From Acidobacteriota bacterium (lineage in GTDB: Bacteria; Actinomycetota; Acidimicrobiia; Acidimicrobiales; UBA8190), in NCBI GenBank assembly GCA_028872975.1, contig JAGWNV010000115.1, positions 1-7,707 of the forward strand: 7,707 nt of DNA, written 5' to 3'. Numbering within the stretch: position 1 is the first letter of the stretch; each line of letters starts with the position of its first letter. Made by a program: the position numbers and the translations under genes. Positions 1 to 7,361 of the stretch are shown piece after piece. Below the pieces are notes generated by a model, which had not been told where the DNA came from, searched no databases, and saw only the letters and a list, made by a program, of their open reading frames with translations.

Positions 1-113
1 CTGCCTACCGAAGCGAGGTGAACGATCCGCGAACGCCCGTCGACCGTCGGGTGATCGTTCGGTGAACTCGCCGTGGCACCCCGGGGGGGCCGCCCGGCGA
101 CGGCCCGGCCTGC
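1..113. other. Left-edge non-coding stretch with inverted repeats
   Basis: No convincing gene is seen here. There is an 8-base inverted repeat, GAACGATC at 20-27 and GATCGTTC at 53-60. The word GGTGAAC occurs at 17-23 and again at 61-67. The pattern could be an operator for a gene beyond the left edge, or part of the 3' region of the leftward operon. The sequence does not decide between these. Confidence 0.35.
87..106 (-). terminator. Possible hairpin terminator of the hemQ-larE operon
   Basis: A 6-base GC stem (GGGCCG at 87-92, CGGCCC at 101-106) with an 8-base loop lies 7 bases beyond the stop codon of the last leftward gene. On the minus strand it is followed by a C-rich run and no T-tract, so it would be an atypical terminator. 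In such GC-rich DNA a 6-base stem can arise by chance. Confidence 0.3.
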
Positions 114-623
114 TCAGCCGGGGCGGTGCCGGGCCCGGTGGGCCGCCGCCTTGGCCGCCCCCCACGCCAGCGCCAGCTCCCCCACCTCCGCCGACAGCGA
201 CGCCAGCGACGCCGGTGTCAGGCCGTAGGGGTCCTCGGGGAACCGCGCCTCGGCGAAGCGGTCCCGGACCACCGGCGGCACGCCCGCCTCGGCCAGCGCC
301 GCCGTGGGCACCGCCACGGCGCCCCGCACCACCGCCAGGGGGGTCGTCCGCTGGCGGTCCACGTCGGCGGCCAGCGCGGCGCGCAGCTCGTCACCGATCC
401 CCGCCGCCGCCTCCGCCGCCGCCCGGCGGACCCGGTCCACGACGACGGCTGTCTCGACGCCCGCCGACCCGGCCGCCCCCGACGCCCGCCAGGCACCGAG
501 GACGCCGGCCACGGCGTCGGCCGCCCACTGCGGCAGGGCCCGGGCCACGGCATCGGCCAGCTCGGCCCCCAGGGCGGCCAGGCGGGTGTCGGCATCGGGA
601 CCCGGCGGCCCGGGAGCCGCCAC
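114..623 (-). CDS. Conserved hypothetical small helical protein (169 aa)
   Basis: I do not recognise a family or function. The 169-residue product is rich in Ala and Arg. It has no signal peptide, no membrane segment and no cysteine, and is probably mostly helical and cytoplasmic. The least biased part is the C-terminal third, around residues 117-155, with FPEDPYGLTPASL at 128-140 and LAWGAAKA at 152-159. That part reads like a conserved motif rather than chance GC-rich coding. The GTG start comes 3 bases after the stop of the NIL-domain gene with only a weak GAGAG upstream, so translation is probably coupled. Being the last gene of the hemQ-larE-NIL unit hints at a role in the same process, but this is only positional. 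Its reality rests on gene packing and the motif-like C-terminus. Confidence 0.65.
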   Translation of the reverse strand: MAAPGPPGPDADTRLAALGAELADAVARALPQWAADAVAGVLGAWRASGAAGSAGVETAVVVDRVRRAAAEAAAGIGDELRAALAADVDRQRTTPLAVVRGAVAVPTAALAEAGVPPVVRDRFAEARFPEDPYGLTPASLASLSAEVGELALAWGAAKAAAHRARHRPG

Positions 624-626
624 CGC

Positions 627-866
627 TCAGCTCTCGACGACGTCGCCGAGGAGGTCGACGCGGATGCCCTCGCCCCGCAGCCAGGCCAGGGCCTCCTCCA
701 CGTCGGCGGGCCGGCCGGTGAGCTCGCAGAGGATCCAGCCCTCGGTCTCGTCCACGTTGGCCCGGCGGATGTTCGGCTCGACCTGGTGGTCGCGCACGAG
801 CCGGGCCATGAACGGCTGGCGGACAAGGTCCTCGGGAAAGGTGAGCTTGACGCGGACCTCGATCAC
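627..866 (-). CDS. NIL-domain protein (79 aa)
   Basis: This small stand-alone NIL domain has the ferredoxin-like fold that also forms the C-terminal regulatory domain of the methionine transporter ATPase MetN, where it binds methionine. Nearly the whole protein is the domain. A beta strand (EVRVKLTFPED, 3-13) is followed by a helix (16-26), EPNIRRANVDE (30-40), a strand WILCELTG (44-51), a helix (54-66) and a final strand (68-72). I chose the GTG at 864-866 because it overlaps the larE stop as GTGA and has a strong GGAGG at 873-877, 6 bases upstream. The ribosome binding site therefore lies inside the larE 3' end. NIL domains also occur in sulfur-assimilation proteins of anaerobes, sometimes fused to ferredoxins. 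Here there is no Fe-S motif and only one Cys (Cys47). It could sense or bind a sulfur amino acid, or be a partner for LarE; neither is shown. Confidence 0.88.
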   Translation of the reverse strand: MIEVRVKLTFPEDLVRQPFMARLVRDHQVEPNIRRANVDETEGWILCELTGRPADVEEALAWLRGEGIRVDLLGDVVES

Positions 867-1669
867 GGGGTTCCTCCGGTGACGGCGGGGGGGTTGAGAC
901 TGCCGGAGCGGAAGCCCTCCAGGTCGAGGGTGACGAACCGGTAGCCCGCCCCCTTCACGGCGTCGACCACGGCCTGGCGCCGGGCCAGGGCGTCGCCCAG
1001 CTCGTCCTCGCCGAGCTCGACGCGGGCGAGCTCCCCGTAGTGGCGGACCCGGAGCTGGCCGAACCCGAGCGACCGCAGGGCCGACTCCGCCGAGGCCACC
1101 TGGGAGAGGCGGTCCATGGTGACCGGTGTCCCCTGGGGCAGGCGCGAGGCCAGGCAGGCGGCGGCCGGCTTGTCCCAGGTGCGCAGGGCGAGGCGCCGGG
1201 AGAGCGCCCGCACGTCGGCCTTCTTGAGCCCGGCCTCGACGAGCGGGAACCGCGCGCCGCGCTCGGCGGCGGCCTGCTGGCCGGGGCGGTGGTCGGCCAG
1301 GTCGTCGACGTTCACCCCCAGCACCACCGTCGCCGACTCGGCGGCGGCGAGCGGCCCGAGGGCGTCGAGGAGGCTCGTCTTGCAGTGGTAGCAGCGCCGG
1401 TCGTCGTTGCGGACGTAGGCGGCGTCGTCGAGCTCGGTGGTGGCCACCTCGCGATAGCGAAGTCCCCACTCGCCGGCGAGAGACCGGCAGTCGGCGAGCC
1501 CCTCGGGCGACAGCGAGGGCGACACGGCGGTGACGCACAGCGCCCGCTCGGGGCCGAGCACCTCGGTGGCGGCGAAGGACAGGAGTGCGGAGTCGGCGCC
1601 GCCGCTGAAGGCGACGACGACGGGCCCGATGTCCTCGAGGACAGGGCCCAGGGCCCCGAGGGCCGTCAT
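863..1669 (-). CDS. larE: ATP-dependent sacrificial sulfur transferase LarE
   Basis: LarE is a PP-loop ATPase. It adenylylates a carboxylated nicotinate mononucleotide intermediate and then donates sulfur, in the best-known case from its own cysteine side chain, to build the nickel-pincer cofactor of lactate racemase. The 268-residue product matches the usual length. Visible motifs are the PP-loop SGGADS (22-27), NDDRRCYHCK (88-97), GVNVDDLADHRPG (118-130), KPAAACLASRLPQG (167-180) and the C-terminal GFRSGSLN (252-259). Cys172 in ACLASR aligns with the sacrificial cysteine (Cys176 in Lactiplantibacillus). The ATG at 1667-1669 overlaps the hemQ stop as ATGA, and the gene ends in a GTGA overlap with the NIL gene. 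No larA, larB or larC is in the window, so the acceptor is unknown. Orphan LarE proteins are common and may thiolate other substrates. Confidence 0.93.
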   Translation of the reverse strand: MTALGALGPVLEDIGPVVVAFSGGADSALLSFAATEVLGPERALCVTAVSPSLSPEGLADCRSLAGEWGLRYREVATTELDDAAYVRNDDRRCYHCKTSLLDALGPLAAAESATVVLGVNVDDLADHRPGQQAAAERGARFPLVEAGLKKADVRALSRRLALRTWDKPAAACLASRLPQGTPVTMDRLSQVASAESALRSLGFGQLRVRHYGELARVELGEDELGDALARRQAVVDAVKGAGYRFVTLDLEGFRSGSLNPPAVTGGTP

Positions 1670-2355
1670 CCGCCCAGCACGGCGTCGAGGACCGACTCGA
1701 CGTCGCCGACGGTGCCCGTCCAGAAGGGCCCGAACTCGGCGTAGTGGGCCGAGGCCGGGTCGAAGCGCATCTGGTACACGCAGTCCTTCAGGTCGTCGGG
1801 GTGCTCGCCGAAGAGGGTCACGCCCCACTCGTAGTCGTCCACCCCGGTCGACCCGGTGACGAGCTGGAGGACCCTGCCCCGGAACGTCCGTCCCACCGCC
1901 CCGTGGCCGAGCATGAGCGCCTTGCGCTCCTCGAAGCCGAGGGCGTACCAGTTGTGGGCGGCGTCGCGCCGCTTGGACATCGGGTAGAAGCAGAACGCCG
2001 GCTTGCCCGCCGGCGGGAGCTGCGGGAACAGCCGGGCCTGGCGCATCTCCTCGGGGATGCCCTGGGCGTACTCGGACACCTCGGTGAGCGACACGTAGGA
2101 GCCGGTGAGGACGAGTCCGCCCCGGCCCAGGTCGGTCTGCAGCGCCCGCAGCCGCCGCAGGTCGGGGCCGAGCGCCATGACGCAGAGGTCGGCCTTGTGG
2201 CCGAGGAGGGCGGCGGTCACCACCTGGTCGCCCGCCTCCTCGGCCCGCTTGGTGGCCGAGACCACCCGCTGGCGGTCGGTGCCGGGCCCCGCCTTCCAGA
2301 ACAGATGGAGCACCCCCCAGCCCACCCGGGGCGAGGACGGCTCGGGCGGGCTCAC
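1666..2355 (-). CDS. hemQ: Coproheme decarboxylase HemQ (ChdC), chlorite dismutase family
   Basis: HemQ carries out the last step of the coproporphyrin-dependent heme pathway of Gram-positive bacteria. It decarboxylates two propionates of Fe-coproporphyrin III, using peroxide, to give heme b in the cytoplasm. At 229 residues the length is normal. The catalytic tyrosine is Tyr124 in YPMSKRR (124-130), with Lys128 matching the conserved lysine. The proximal heme ligand is His151 in GHGAVGR (150-156). The family signature DDYEWGVTLF is at 173-182, and MRFDPASAHYAEFG at 196-209. By spacing, Gln164 takes the place of the Firmicute distal glutamine, and the distal histidine of most actinobacterial enzymes is absent. 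The GTG start at 2353-2355 lacks a Shine-Dalgarno site. GTG codons at residues 11 and 15 are alternative starts, the family core beginning near GWGVLHLFW (12-20). It heads the operon with larE. Confidence 0.93.
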   Translation of the reverse strand: MSPPEPSSPRVGWGVLHLFWKAGPGTDRQRVVSATKRAEEAGDQVVTAALLGHKADLCVMALGPDLRRLRALQTDLGRGGLVLTGSYVSLTEVSEYAQGIPEEMRQARLFPQLPPAGKPAFCFYPMSKRRDAAHNWYALGFEERKALMLGHGAVGRTFRGRVLQLVTGSTGVDDYEWGVTLFGEHPDDLKDCVYQMRFDPASAHYAEFGPFWTGTVGDVESVLDAVLGG

Positions 2356-2381
2356 GAGAGGACGACGGCGGCGGCGGGCAC
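2352..2381 (-). other. Possible 9-codon leaderless leader ORF coupled to hemQ
   Basis: On the minus strand a GTG at 2379-2381 opens a short frame, MPAAAVVLS, then TGA at 2352-2354. The TGA overlaps the hemQ GTG (2353-2355) as GTGA. The leader GTG sits 7 bases after a TAGACT -10 element, where a leaderless transcript would begin. Since hemQ has no Shine-Dalgarno site, ribosomes finishing this leader could restart on hemQ. This is inferred from geometry alone. Confidence 0.35.
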
Positions 2382-2388
2382 GGGCGCC

Positions 2389-2394
2389 AGTCTA
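2389..2394 (-). promoter_or_regulatory. Putative -10 element (TAGACT) for hemQ-larE operon
   Basis: The minus strand reads TAGACT here, fitting the actinobacterial TAnnnT -10 pattern. It lies in the 97-base gap between groEL and hemQ and predicts a transcript start at about 2381-2382. A -35 match is poor (TTCGGG at 2413-2418, 18-base spacing, within the terminator hairpin). Confidence 0.4.
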
Positions 2395-2402
2395 GGAACA
2401 GC

Positions 2403-2430
2403 CGAGGGGCGCCCCGAAGGGCGCCCCTCG
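2403..2430 (-). terminator. Hairpin terminator after groEL
   Basis: A perfect 12-base inverted repeat (2403-2414 with 2419-2430) encloses a 4-base loop. Read in the groEL direction the loop is TTCG closed by C-G, the very stable C(UUCG)G tetraloop. It starts 22 bases beyond the groEL stop. There is no real T-tract after it (GCTGTTCCT), as is common for terminators in GC-rich actinobacteria. Confidence 0.75.
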
Positions 2431-2452
2431 AACTGCAGATGCGGTGCCGGGA

Positions 2453-4078
<1,626 letters not shown>

Positions 4079-4155
4079 GGTCGGTGTTCCTCCGTGGTGG
4101 TGCCTCTGGCGGATGCGCCGAGCGGTCGTCCGGCTCGGTCATCCGGGGGGTGCGC

Positions 4156-4182
4156 TTAGCACTCTAGCGTGCCGAGTGCTAA
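4156..4182. promoter_or_regulatory. CIRCE operator (HrcA binding site)
   Basis: TTAGCACTC at 4156-4164 and GAGTGCTAA at 4174-4182 form a perfect 9-base inverted repeat with a 9-base spacer. This is the exact CIRCE consensus bound by the heat-shock repressor HrcA. It lies 77 bases before the groEL start codon and overlaps the predicted promoter, consistent with repression by blocking RNA polymerase. Confidence 0.97.
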
Positions 4183-4188
4183 CAGCAA
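4161..4188 (-). promoter_or_regulatory. Putative groEL promoter overlapping CIRCE
   Basis: On the minus strand a -35-like TTGCTG (4183-4188) and a -10-like TAGAGT (4161-4166) are separated by 16 bases, predicting a start near 4154 and a leader of about 75 bases. The -10 matches the consensus in 4 of 6 positions, the -35 in 3 of 6. The -10 falls within the CIRCE arm and spacer. Confidence 0.5.
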
Positions 4189-4199
4189 ATCACGGCCCC

Positions 4200-4241
4200 G
4201 GGCCGGCGCGCAAGGGGGGCCCGGGGAGGCCGCGCCGGCCC
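4200..4241. repeat. 11-base perfect inverted repeat between groEL and cyclase
   Basis: GGGCCGGCGCG at 4200-4210 is exactly complementary to 4231-4241, with a 20-base purine-rich loop. It lies upstream of both divergent promoters, so it is not placed as a terminator for either. It may be an operator or only a GC-rich chance palindrome. Confidence 0.5.
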
Positions 4242-4280
4242 CTGGTGGCGCCGGCAAGGGCCGTGGCGGCGGGCCGGGCG

Positions 4281-4286
4281 TAGCCT
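4281..4286 (+). promoter_or_regulatory. Putative -10 element (TAGCCT) for leaderless cyclase transcript
   Basis: TAGCCT fits the TAnnnT -10 pattern. It ends 6 bases before the GTG start at 4293, the spacing expected if the transcript begins on the start codon. No Shine-Dalgarno-like sequence is seen before the gene, which agrees with leaderless translation. Confidence 0.4.
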
Positions 4287-4292
4287 GGCGGG

Positions 4293-5864
4293 GTGCGGGG
4301 CATGGGCGGAGCGGGCCCTTCCGGCTGCGGGCCGGACCTGAGCCGGATCGGGATCGCCGTCGCCGGCCGCAGCGTGGGGGCGAACCTCTTCGGCGCCGTC
4401 GTCACCTACGTCTACCTGCAGTTCCTCGCCCCGGACGCCTTCGGCCGCGCCGGCCCCGAGACGAACCTGTGGCTCTCGGTCGTCGTCCTGAGCGCCTACA
4501 TGGCGACCACCTTGGGCATCGGGGAGGTCGTCCTCAGCCGGGTCTTCAGCGCGCAGTGGCTCGTCGAGGCCCGGGACCCCACCGCCGCCGAGCGCCGGCG
4601 GGCCCTGGTGGCGCCGCGGCGGCTCACCGCCTTCACCGCCACCGCCTGGTACGGGGCGGCGGTCCTCTTCGGCGCCCTCAACGCCGCCGTCGGCAATCCC
4701 GGCGTCGTCGTGGCCCACGTGGTGGTCGGCATCCTCCTCGGGGGGCTCGTGACCACCACGATCACCTACCTCCTGGCCGAGCGGCAGTACCGCCCCGTCA
4801 TGGTGCTGGCCCTCGGCGGCGAGCCACTGGGCGGGAAGGCGGGCGCCATCCGCCGCCGCCTCCTCCTCGCCTGGTCGGTGGGGTCGGCGGTACCCCTCGT
4901 GGCGCTCGGGGTCACGCCCTTCGAGCACCGGGGCCACGGCTTCGTGAGCCTGTCGGTGTCGATCGCCACGCTGGCCGCCATCGGACTGCTCTCGGGCTAC
5001 CTCTTCACCGCCACCACCGCGGCGGCGGTGAGCGAGCCCCTCTCGGGTGTCCGGCGCGCCCTCGACGCCGTCCGCCGGGGCGACCTCTCGGCCGGCGTCG
5101 CCGTCGACGACCCCGGGGAGATCGGCCTGCTCCAGGCCGATCTCAACCGGATGGTGGCCGGACTGCGCGAGCGACGCCGTCTCCAGGAGCTCTTCGGCCG
5201 CCACGTGGGCGAGGAGGTGGCCCGCCGGGCCCTGGCCGAGGAGGCCGTGCTCGGGGGCCGGCACCGGGAGGTCTCGGTGCTCGTCGTCGACCTCATCGGC
5301 TCGACGGCCCTGGCCGCCACCCGGCCCCCCGACGAGATCGTGCGGCTGCTCAACCGGCTCTTCGGCTGCGTGGTGGAGGCGGTCACCGCCGAGGGGGGCT
5401 GGGTGAACAAGTTCGAGGGCGACGGGGCCCTGTGCATCTTCGGCGCCCCCGAGGAGCTCCCCGACCACGCCCGCGCCGCCCTGCGGGCGGCCCGGACCCT
5501 GCGGCGCATGCTCGGCCAGGCCCGGCGCACCGAGACGGCCCTCGACGCCGGCATCGGGGTGGCGGCGGGCACGGTGGTGGCCGGCAACGTCGGAGCCGTC
5601 GACCGCTACGAGTACACCGTCATCGGCGACCCCGTGAACGAGGCGGCGCGGTTGAGCGAGCTGGCCAAGTCCTCGCCGAGCCGGCTCCTGGCCAGCGCCA
5701 CGGTGGTGGGGGCGGCCGGGGACGAGGGCGGGTACTGGCAGGCGGAGACCGAGACCGTGCTCCGGGGACGGGCGCAGGCCACGTTGGTGATGGCCCCGGC
5801 GCCCGACGGCCCCGGGCTGGTCGATCAGCCCCCGGCCACCGCCGGCACGATCGAGACCGTCTGA
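4293..5864 (+). CDS. Membrane class III adenylate cyclase with HAMP domain
   Basis: It is predicted to make cAMP from ATP at the inner face of the membrane. The 523-residue protein has about six membrane segments (roughly 23-45, 59-83, 112-133, 137-161, 188-209, 217-245). A HAMP linker (about 243-297) contains EPLSGVRRALDAVRRGDLS, and the junction LQELFGRHVGEEVARRAL at 297-314 is typical of mycobacterial cyclases such as Rv1318c-Rv1320c and Rv3645. The catalytic domain spans about 325-470. Visible residues are Asp333 (VVDLIGST) and Asp377 (KFEGDG) for the metals, Lys373 and Asp446 (GDPVN) for adenine, and Asn449 and Arg453 for the transition state. All are present, so it should be active. The GTG start has no Shine-Dalgarno site; ATG at 4302 is an alternative. 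The C-terminal tail after about 475 looks dispensable and overlaps the opposing sulfur-carrier gene by 40 bases. The sensed signal is unknown. Confidence 0.92.
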   Translation: MRGMGGAGPSGCGPDLSRIGIAVAGRSVGANLFGAVVTYVYLQFLAPDAFGRAGPETNLWLSVVVLSAYMATTLGIGEVVLSRVFSAQWLVEARDPTAAERRRALVAPRRLTAFTATAWYGAAVLFGALNAAVGNPGVVVAHVVVGILLGGLVTTTITYLLAERQYRPVMVLALGGEPLGGKAGAIRRRLLLAWSVGSAVPLVALGVTPFEHRGHGFVSLSVSIATLAAIGLLSGYLFTATTAAAVSEPLSGVRRALDAVRRGDLSAGVAVDDPGEIGLLQADLNRMVAGLRERRRLQELFGRHVGEEVARRALAEEAVLGGRHREVSVLVVDLIGSTALAATRPPDEIVRLLNRLFGCVVEAVTAEGGWVNKFEGDGALCIFGAPEELPDHARAALRAARTLRRMLGQARRTETALDAGIGVAAGTVVAGNVGAVDRYEYTVIGDPVNEAARLSELAKSSPSRLLASATVVGAAGDEGGYWQAETETVLRGRAQATLVMAPAPDGPGLVDQPPATAGTIETV

Positions 5865-6100
5865 CCCTCCGACAGGGGCGTCTCCAGGCCGGAGAGGAAC
5901 CGGACGTCCTCCTCGTCGACGAAGACGTTCACGAACCGCCGGAGCCCCCCGGCCTCGTCGAAGAGCCGGTCGGCCATGCCGGGGTGGGCGGCGTCGAGGG
6001 CCTTCAGGACCTCCCCGACGCTCGTCCCCTCGAGGGCGAGCTCGCCGGCCCCGCCGGTGAGGGTGCGCAGCTGGGTGGGGATCCGGACCGTCACGCTCAC
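5825..6100 (-). CDS. CysO/MoaD/ThiS-family sulfur carrier protein (91 aa)
   Basis: This is a ubiquitin-fold sulfur carrier. Proteins of this family are adenylylated and thiocarboxylated at a C-terminal Gly-Gly and deliver that sulfur to an acceptor. The 91-residue product begins VSVTVRIPTQLRTLTGG and ends PAVAGG (86-91), with FVNVFVDEEDVRFLSGL at 56-72. This closely resembles, from memory, mycobacterial CysO, the sulfur donor to the PLP enzyme CysM. The GTG at 6098-6100 overlaps the stop of the upstream PLP-enzyme gene as GTGA, so the two should be translationally coupled. GTG at 6092-6094 is a possible second start. Context says its client is the neighbouring threonine-synthase-like enzyme rather than molybdopterin or thiazole synthesis, since no other moa or thi gene is present. 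The activating enzyme (MoeZ type) and a CysO-releasing Mec-type protease are not in the window. Confidence 0.92.
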   Translation of the reverse strand: MSVTVRIPTQLRTLTGGAGELALEGTSVGEVLKALDAAHPGMADRLFDEAGGLRRFVNVFVDEEDVRFLSGLETPLSEGQTVSIVPAVAGG

Positions 6101-7350
6101 GACCGGTGCCCCAGTCCGCTCTCGAGCTCCACGGCCGAGGCGAAGGCCTCCAGGGTGGGGGCGATGGTGGCCGAGGGGCCGACGGTGCCGGCCAGCGCCT
6201 CCACCGTCTTGAGCCCGTGGCCGGTGACGTAGGCCACCACCCGCTCGTCGGCCCGCACCACGCCCTGGGCGGCCAGCCTGGCCAGGGTGGCGATGGTCAC
6301 CCCGCCGGCGGTCTCGGCGAAGATGCCCTCGGTCCGGGCCAGCAGCTTGATGCCTTCGACGATCTCGTCGTCGCTCACCGCCGCCAGGGCGCCGCCGCTG
6401 CGCCGGACGGCCTGGAGGGCGTACCAGCCGTCGGCGGGGTTGCCGATGGCGAGGGACTTGGCGATGGTGGCGGGGCGCACCGGGCGGATGGCGTCGGCGC
6501 CGTCGAGGAAGGCCCGGGCCACCGGCGCGCACCCTTCGGCCTGGGCGCCCGAGACCCGGACGTGGGGCTCCTCGTCGAGCAGCCCCACCTGGTGGAGCTC
6601 GGCGAAGCCCTTGGCCACCTTGGTCAGCTGGCTCCCCGAGGCGACGGGGACCACGACGTGGTCGGGCGCCTGCCAGCCGAGCTGCTCGGCCACCTCGAAG
6701 GCGAGGGTCTTCGAGCCCTCGGCATAGTAGGTGCGGACGTTCACGTTCACGAAGGCCCAGTCGGGACGGTCGCTGGCCAGCTCGGCACAGAGCCGGTTCA
6801 CGTCGTCGTAGGTGCCCTCCACCGCCACCACGTGCCCGCCGTACACGGCGGTGGTCACCACCTTGGCCGTCTCGAGGTCGTGGGGGATGAACACGACCGA
6901 CACCATCCCGGCGCGCGCCGCATGGGCGGCCACCGAATTGGCCAGGTTGCCCGTCGAGGCGCAGGCGGCGACCTTGAAGCCGAGCTGTCGGGCCTTGGTG
7001 AGGGCCACCGACACCACCCGGTCCTTGAAGGAGCCGCTCGGGTTGACGGTGTCGTTCTTGATCCAGAGCTCCCCGAGGCCGAGCTCGGCGGCCAGCCGGT
7101 CGGCGCGCACGAGGGGGGTGAAGCCGGCGCCGAGGTCGATGGGCACCGGATCGGCCACCGGCAGCAGCGGGGCGTAGCGCCAGATGGTGTGCGGGCCGGC
7201 GGCGATCTGCTCCCGGCTGAGCTCGGCCCGGAGCCGCTCGTAGTCGTAGACGACCTCGAGGGGGCCGAAGCAGAAGTCACAGACGTGCAGCGCCTCGGCC
7301 GGGTACGCCCGCGCGCATTCCCGACAGCGGAGCCCGGTGACGTAGTCCAC
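6097..7350 (-). CDS. thrC: Threonine synthase-like PLP enzyme with zinc ribbon; possible homocysteine synthase
   Basis: This fold-type II PLP enzyme would be annotated as threonine synthase (O-phosphohomoserine to threonine). The 417-residue product has an N-terminal zinc ribbon (Cys9, Cys12, Cys24, Cys27). The PLP lysine is Lys109 in NPSGSFKDR (103-111). ASTGN (131-135) and SGSQLTK (238-244) follow, the latter where canonical enzymes usually carry a GN-x-GN phosphate-binding loop, with TGHGLK at 377-382. After ASTGN the sequence LANSVAAHAARAG also departs from the usual SAS-type segment. The GTG start has a strong GAGGAGG at 7355-7361, 4 bases upstream. A SAM-I-family riboswitch precedes it and a CysO-like carrier gene overlaps its stop. 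I infer that it may instead use O-phosphohomoserine plus carrier-bound sulfur to form homocysteine, like the MetM/MetO pair I recall from Streptomyces. Ordinary threonine synthesis cannot be excluded. Confidence 0.88.
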   Translation of the reverse strand: MDYVTGLRCRECARAYPAEALHVCDFCFGPLEVVYDYERLRAELSREQIAAGPHTIWRYAPLLPVADPVPIDLGAGFTPLVRADRLAAELGLGELWIKNDTVNPSGSFKDRVVSVALTKARQLGFKVAACASTGNLANSVAAHAARAGMVSVVFIPHDLETAKVVTTAVYGGHVVAVEGTYDDVNRLCAELASDRPDWAFVNVNVRTYYAEGSKTLAFEVAEQLGWQAPDHVVVPVASGSQLTKVAKGFAELHQVGLLDEEPHVRVSGAQAEGCAPVARAFLDGADAIRPVRPATIAKSLAIGNPADGWYALQAVRRSGGALAAVSDDEIVEGIKLLARTEGIFAETAGGVTIATLARLAAQGVVRADERVVAYVTGHGLKTVEALAGTVGPSATIAPTLEAFASAVELESGLGHRS

Positions 7351-7354
7351 AGCG

Positions 7355-7361
7355 CCTCCTC
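7355..7361 (-). promoter_or_regulatory. Ribosome binding site adjoining riboswitch P1
   Basis: The minus strand reads GAGGAGG, 4 bases before the GTG start of the threonine-synthase-like gene. Its first two bases belong to the P1 3' strand, so formation of P1 could directly limit ribosome access. Confidence 0.75.

Noticed and set aside
57..67. SOS (LexA) box
   Set aside because: The arms are GTTC-N3-GAAC, the reverse orientation and wrong spacing for the actinobacterial GAAC-N4-GTTC box.
1670..1828. Upstream extension of larE in the same frame
   Set aside because: It would overlap hemQ by about 160 bases and adds an Arg-rich segment unlike LarE; the ATG at 1669 with ATGA overlap gives the normal family length.
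4200..4241. Terminator reading of the 11-base inverted repeat
   Set aside because: No gene ends next to it on either strand; both neighbours start from this region.
4169..6232. Long plus-strand Arg/Pro/Gly-rich frame overlapping the cyclase
   Set aside because: It is out of frame with the complete class III cyclase; its composition is that of a frame shadow.
6101..6532. Upstream extension of the sulfur-carrier frame
   Set aside because: It would add an Arg/Gly-rich shadow inside the PLP-enzyme gene; the family begins at VSVTVRIP with a GTGA overlap.
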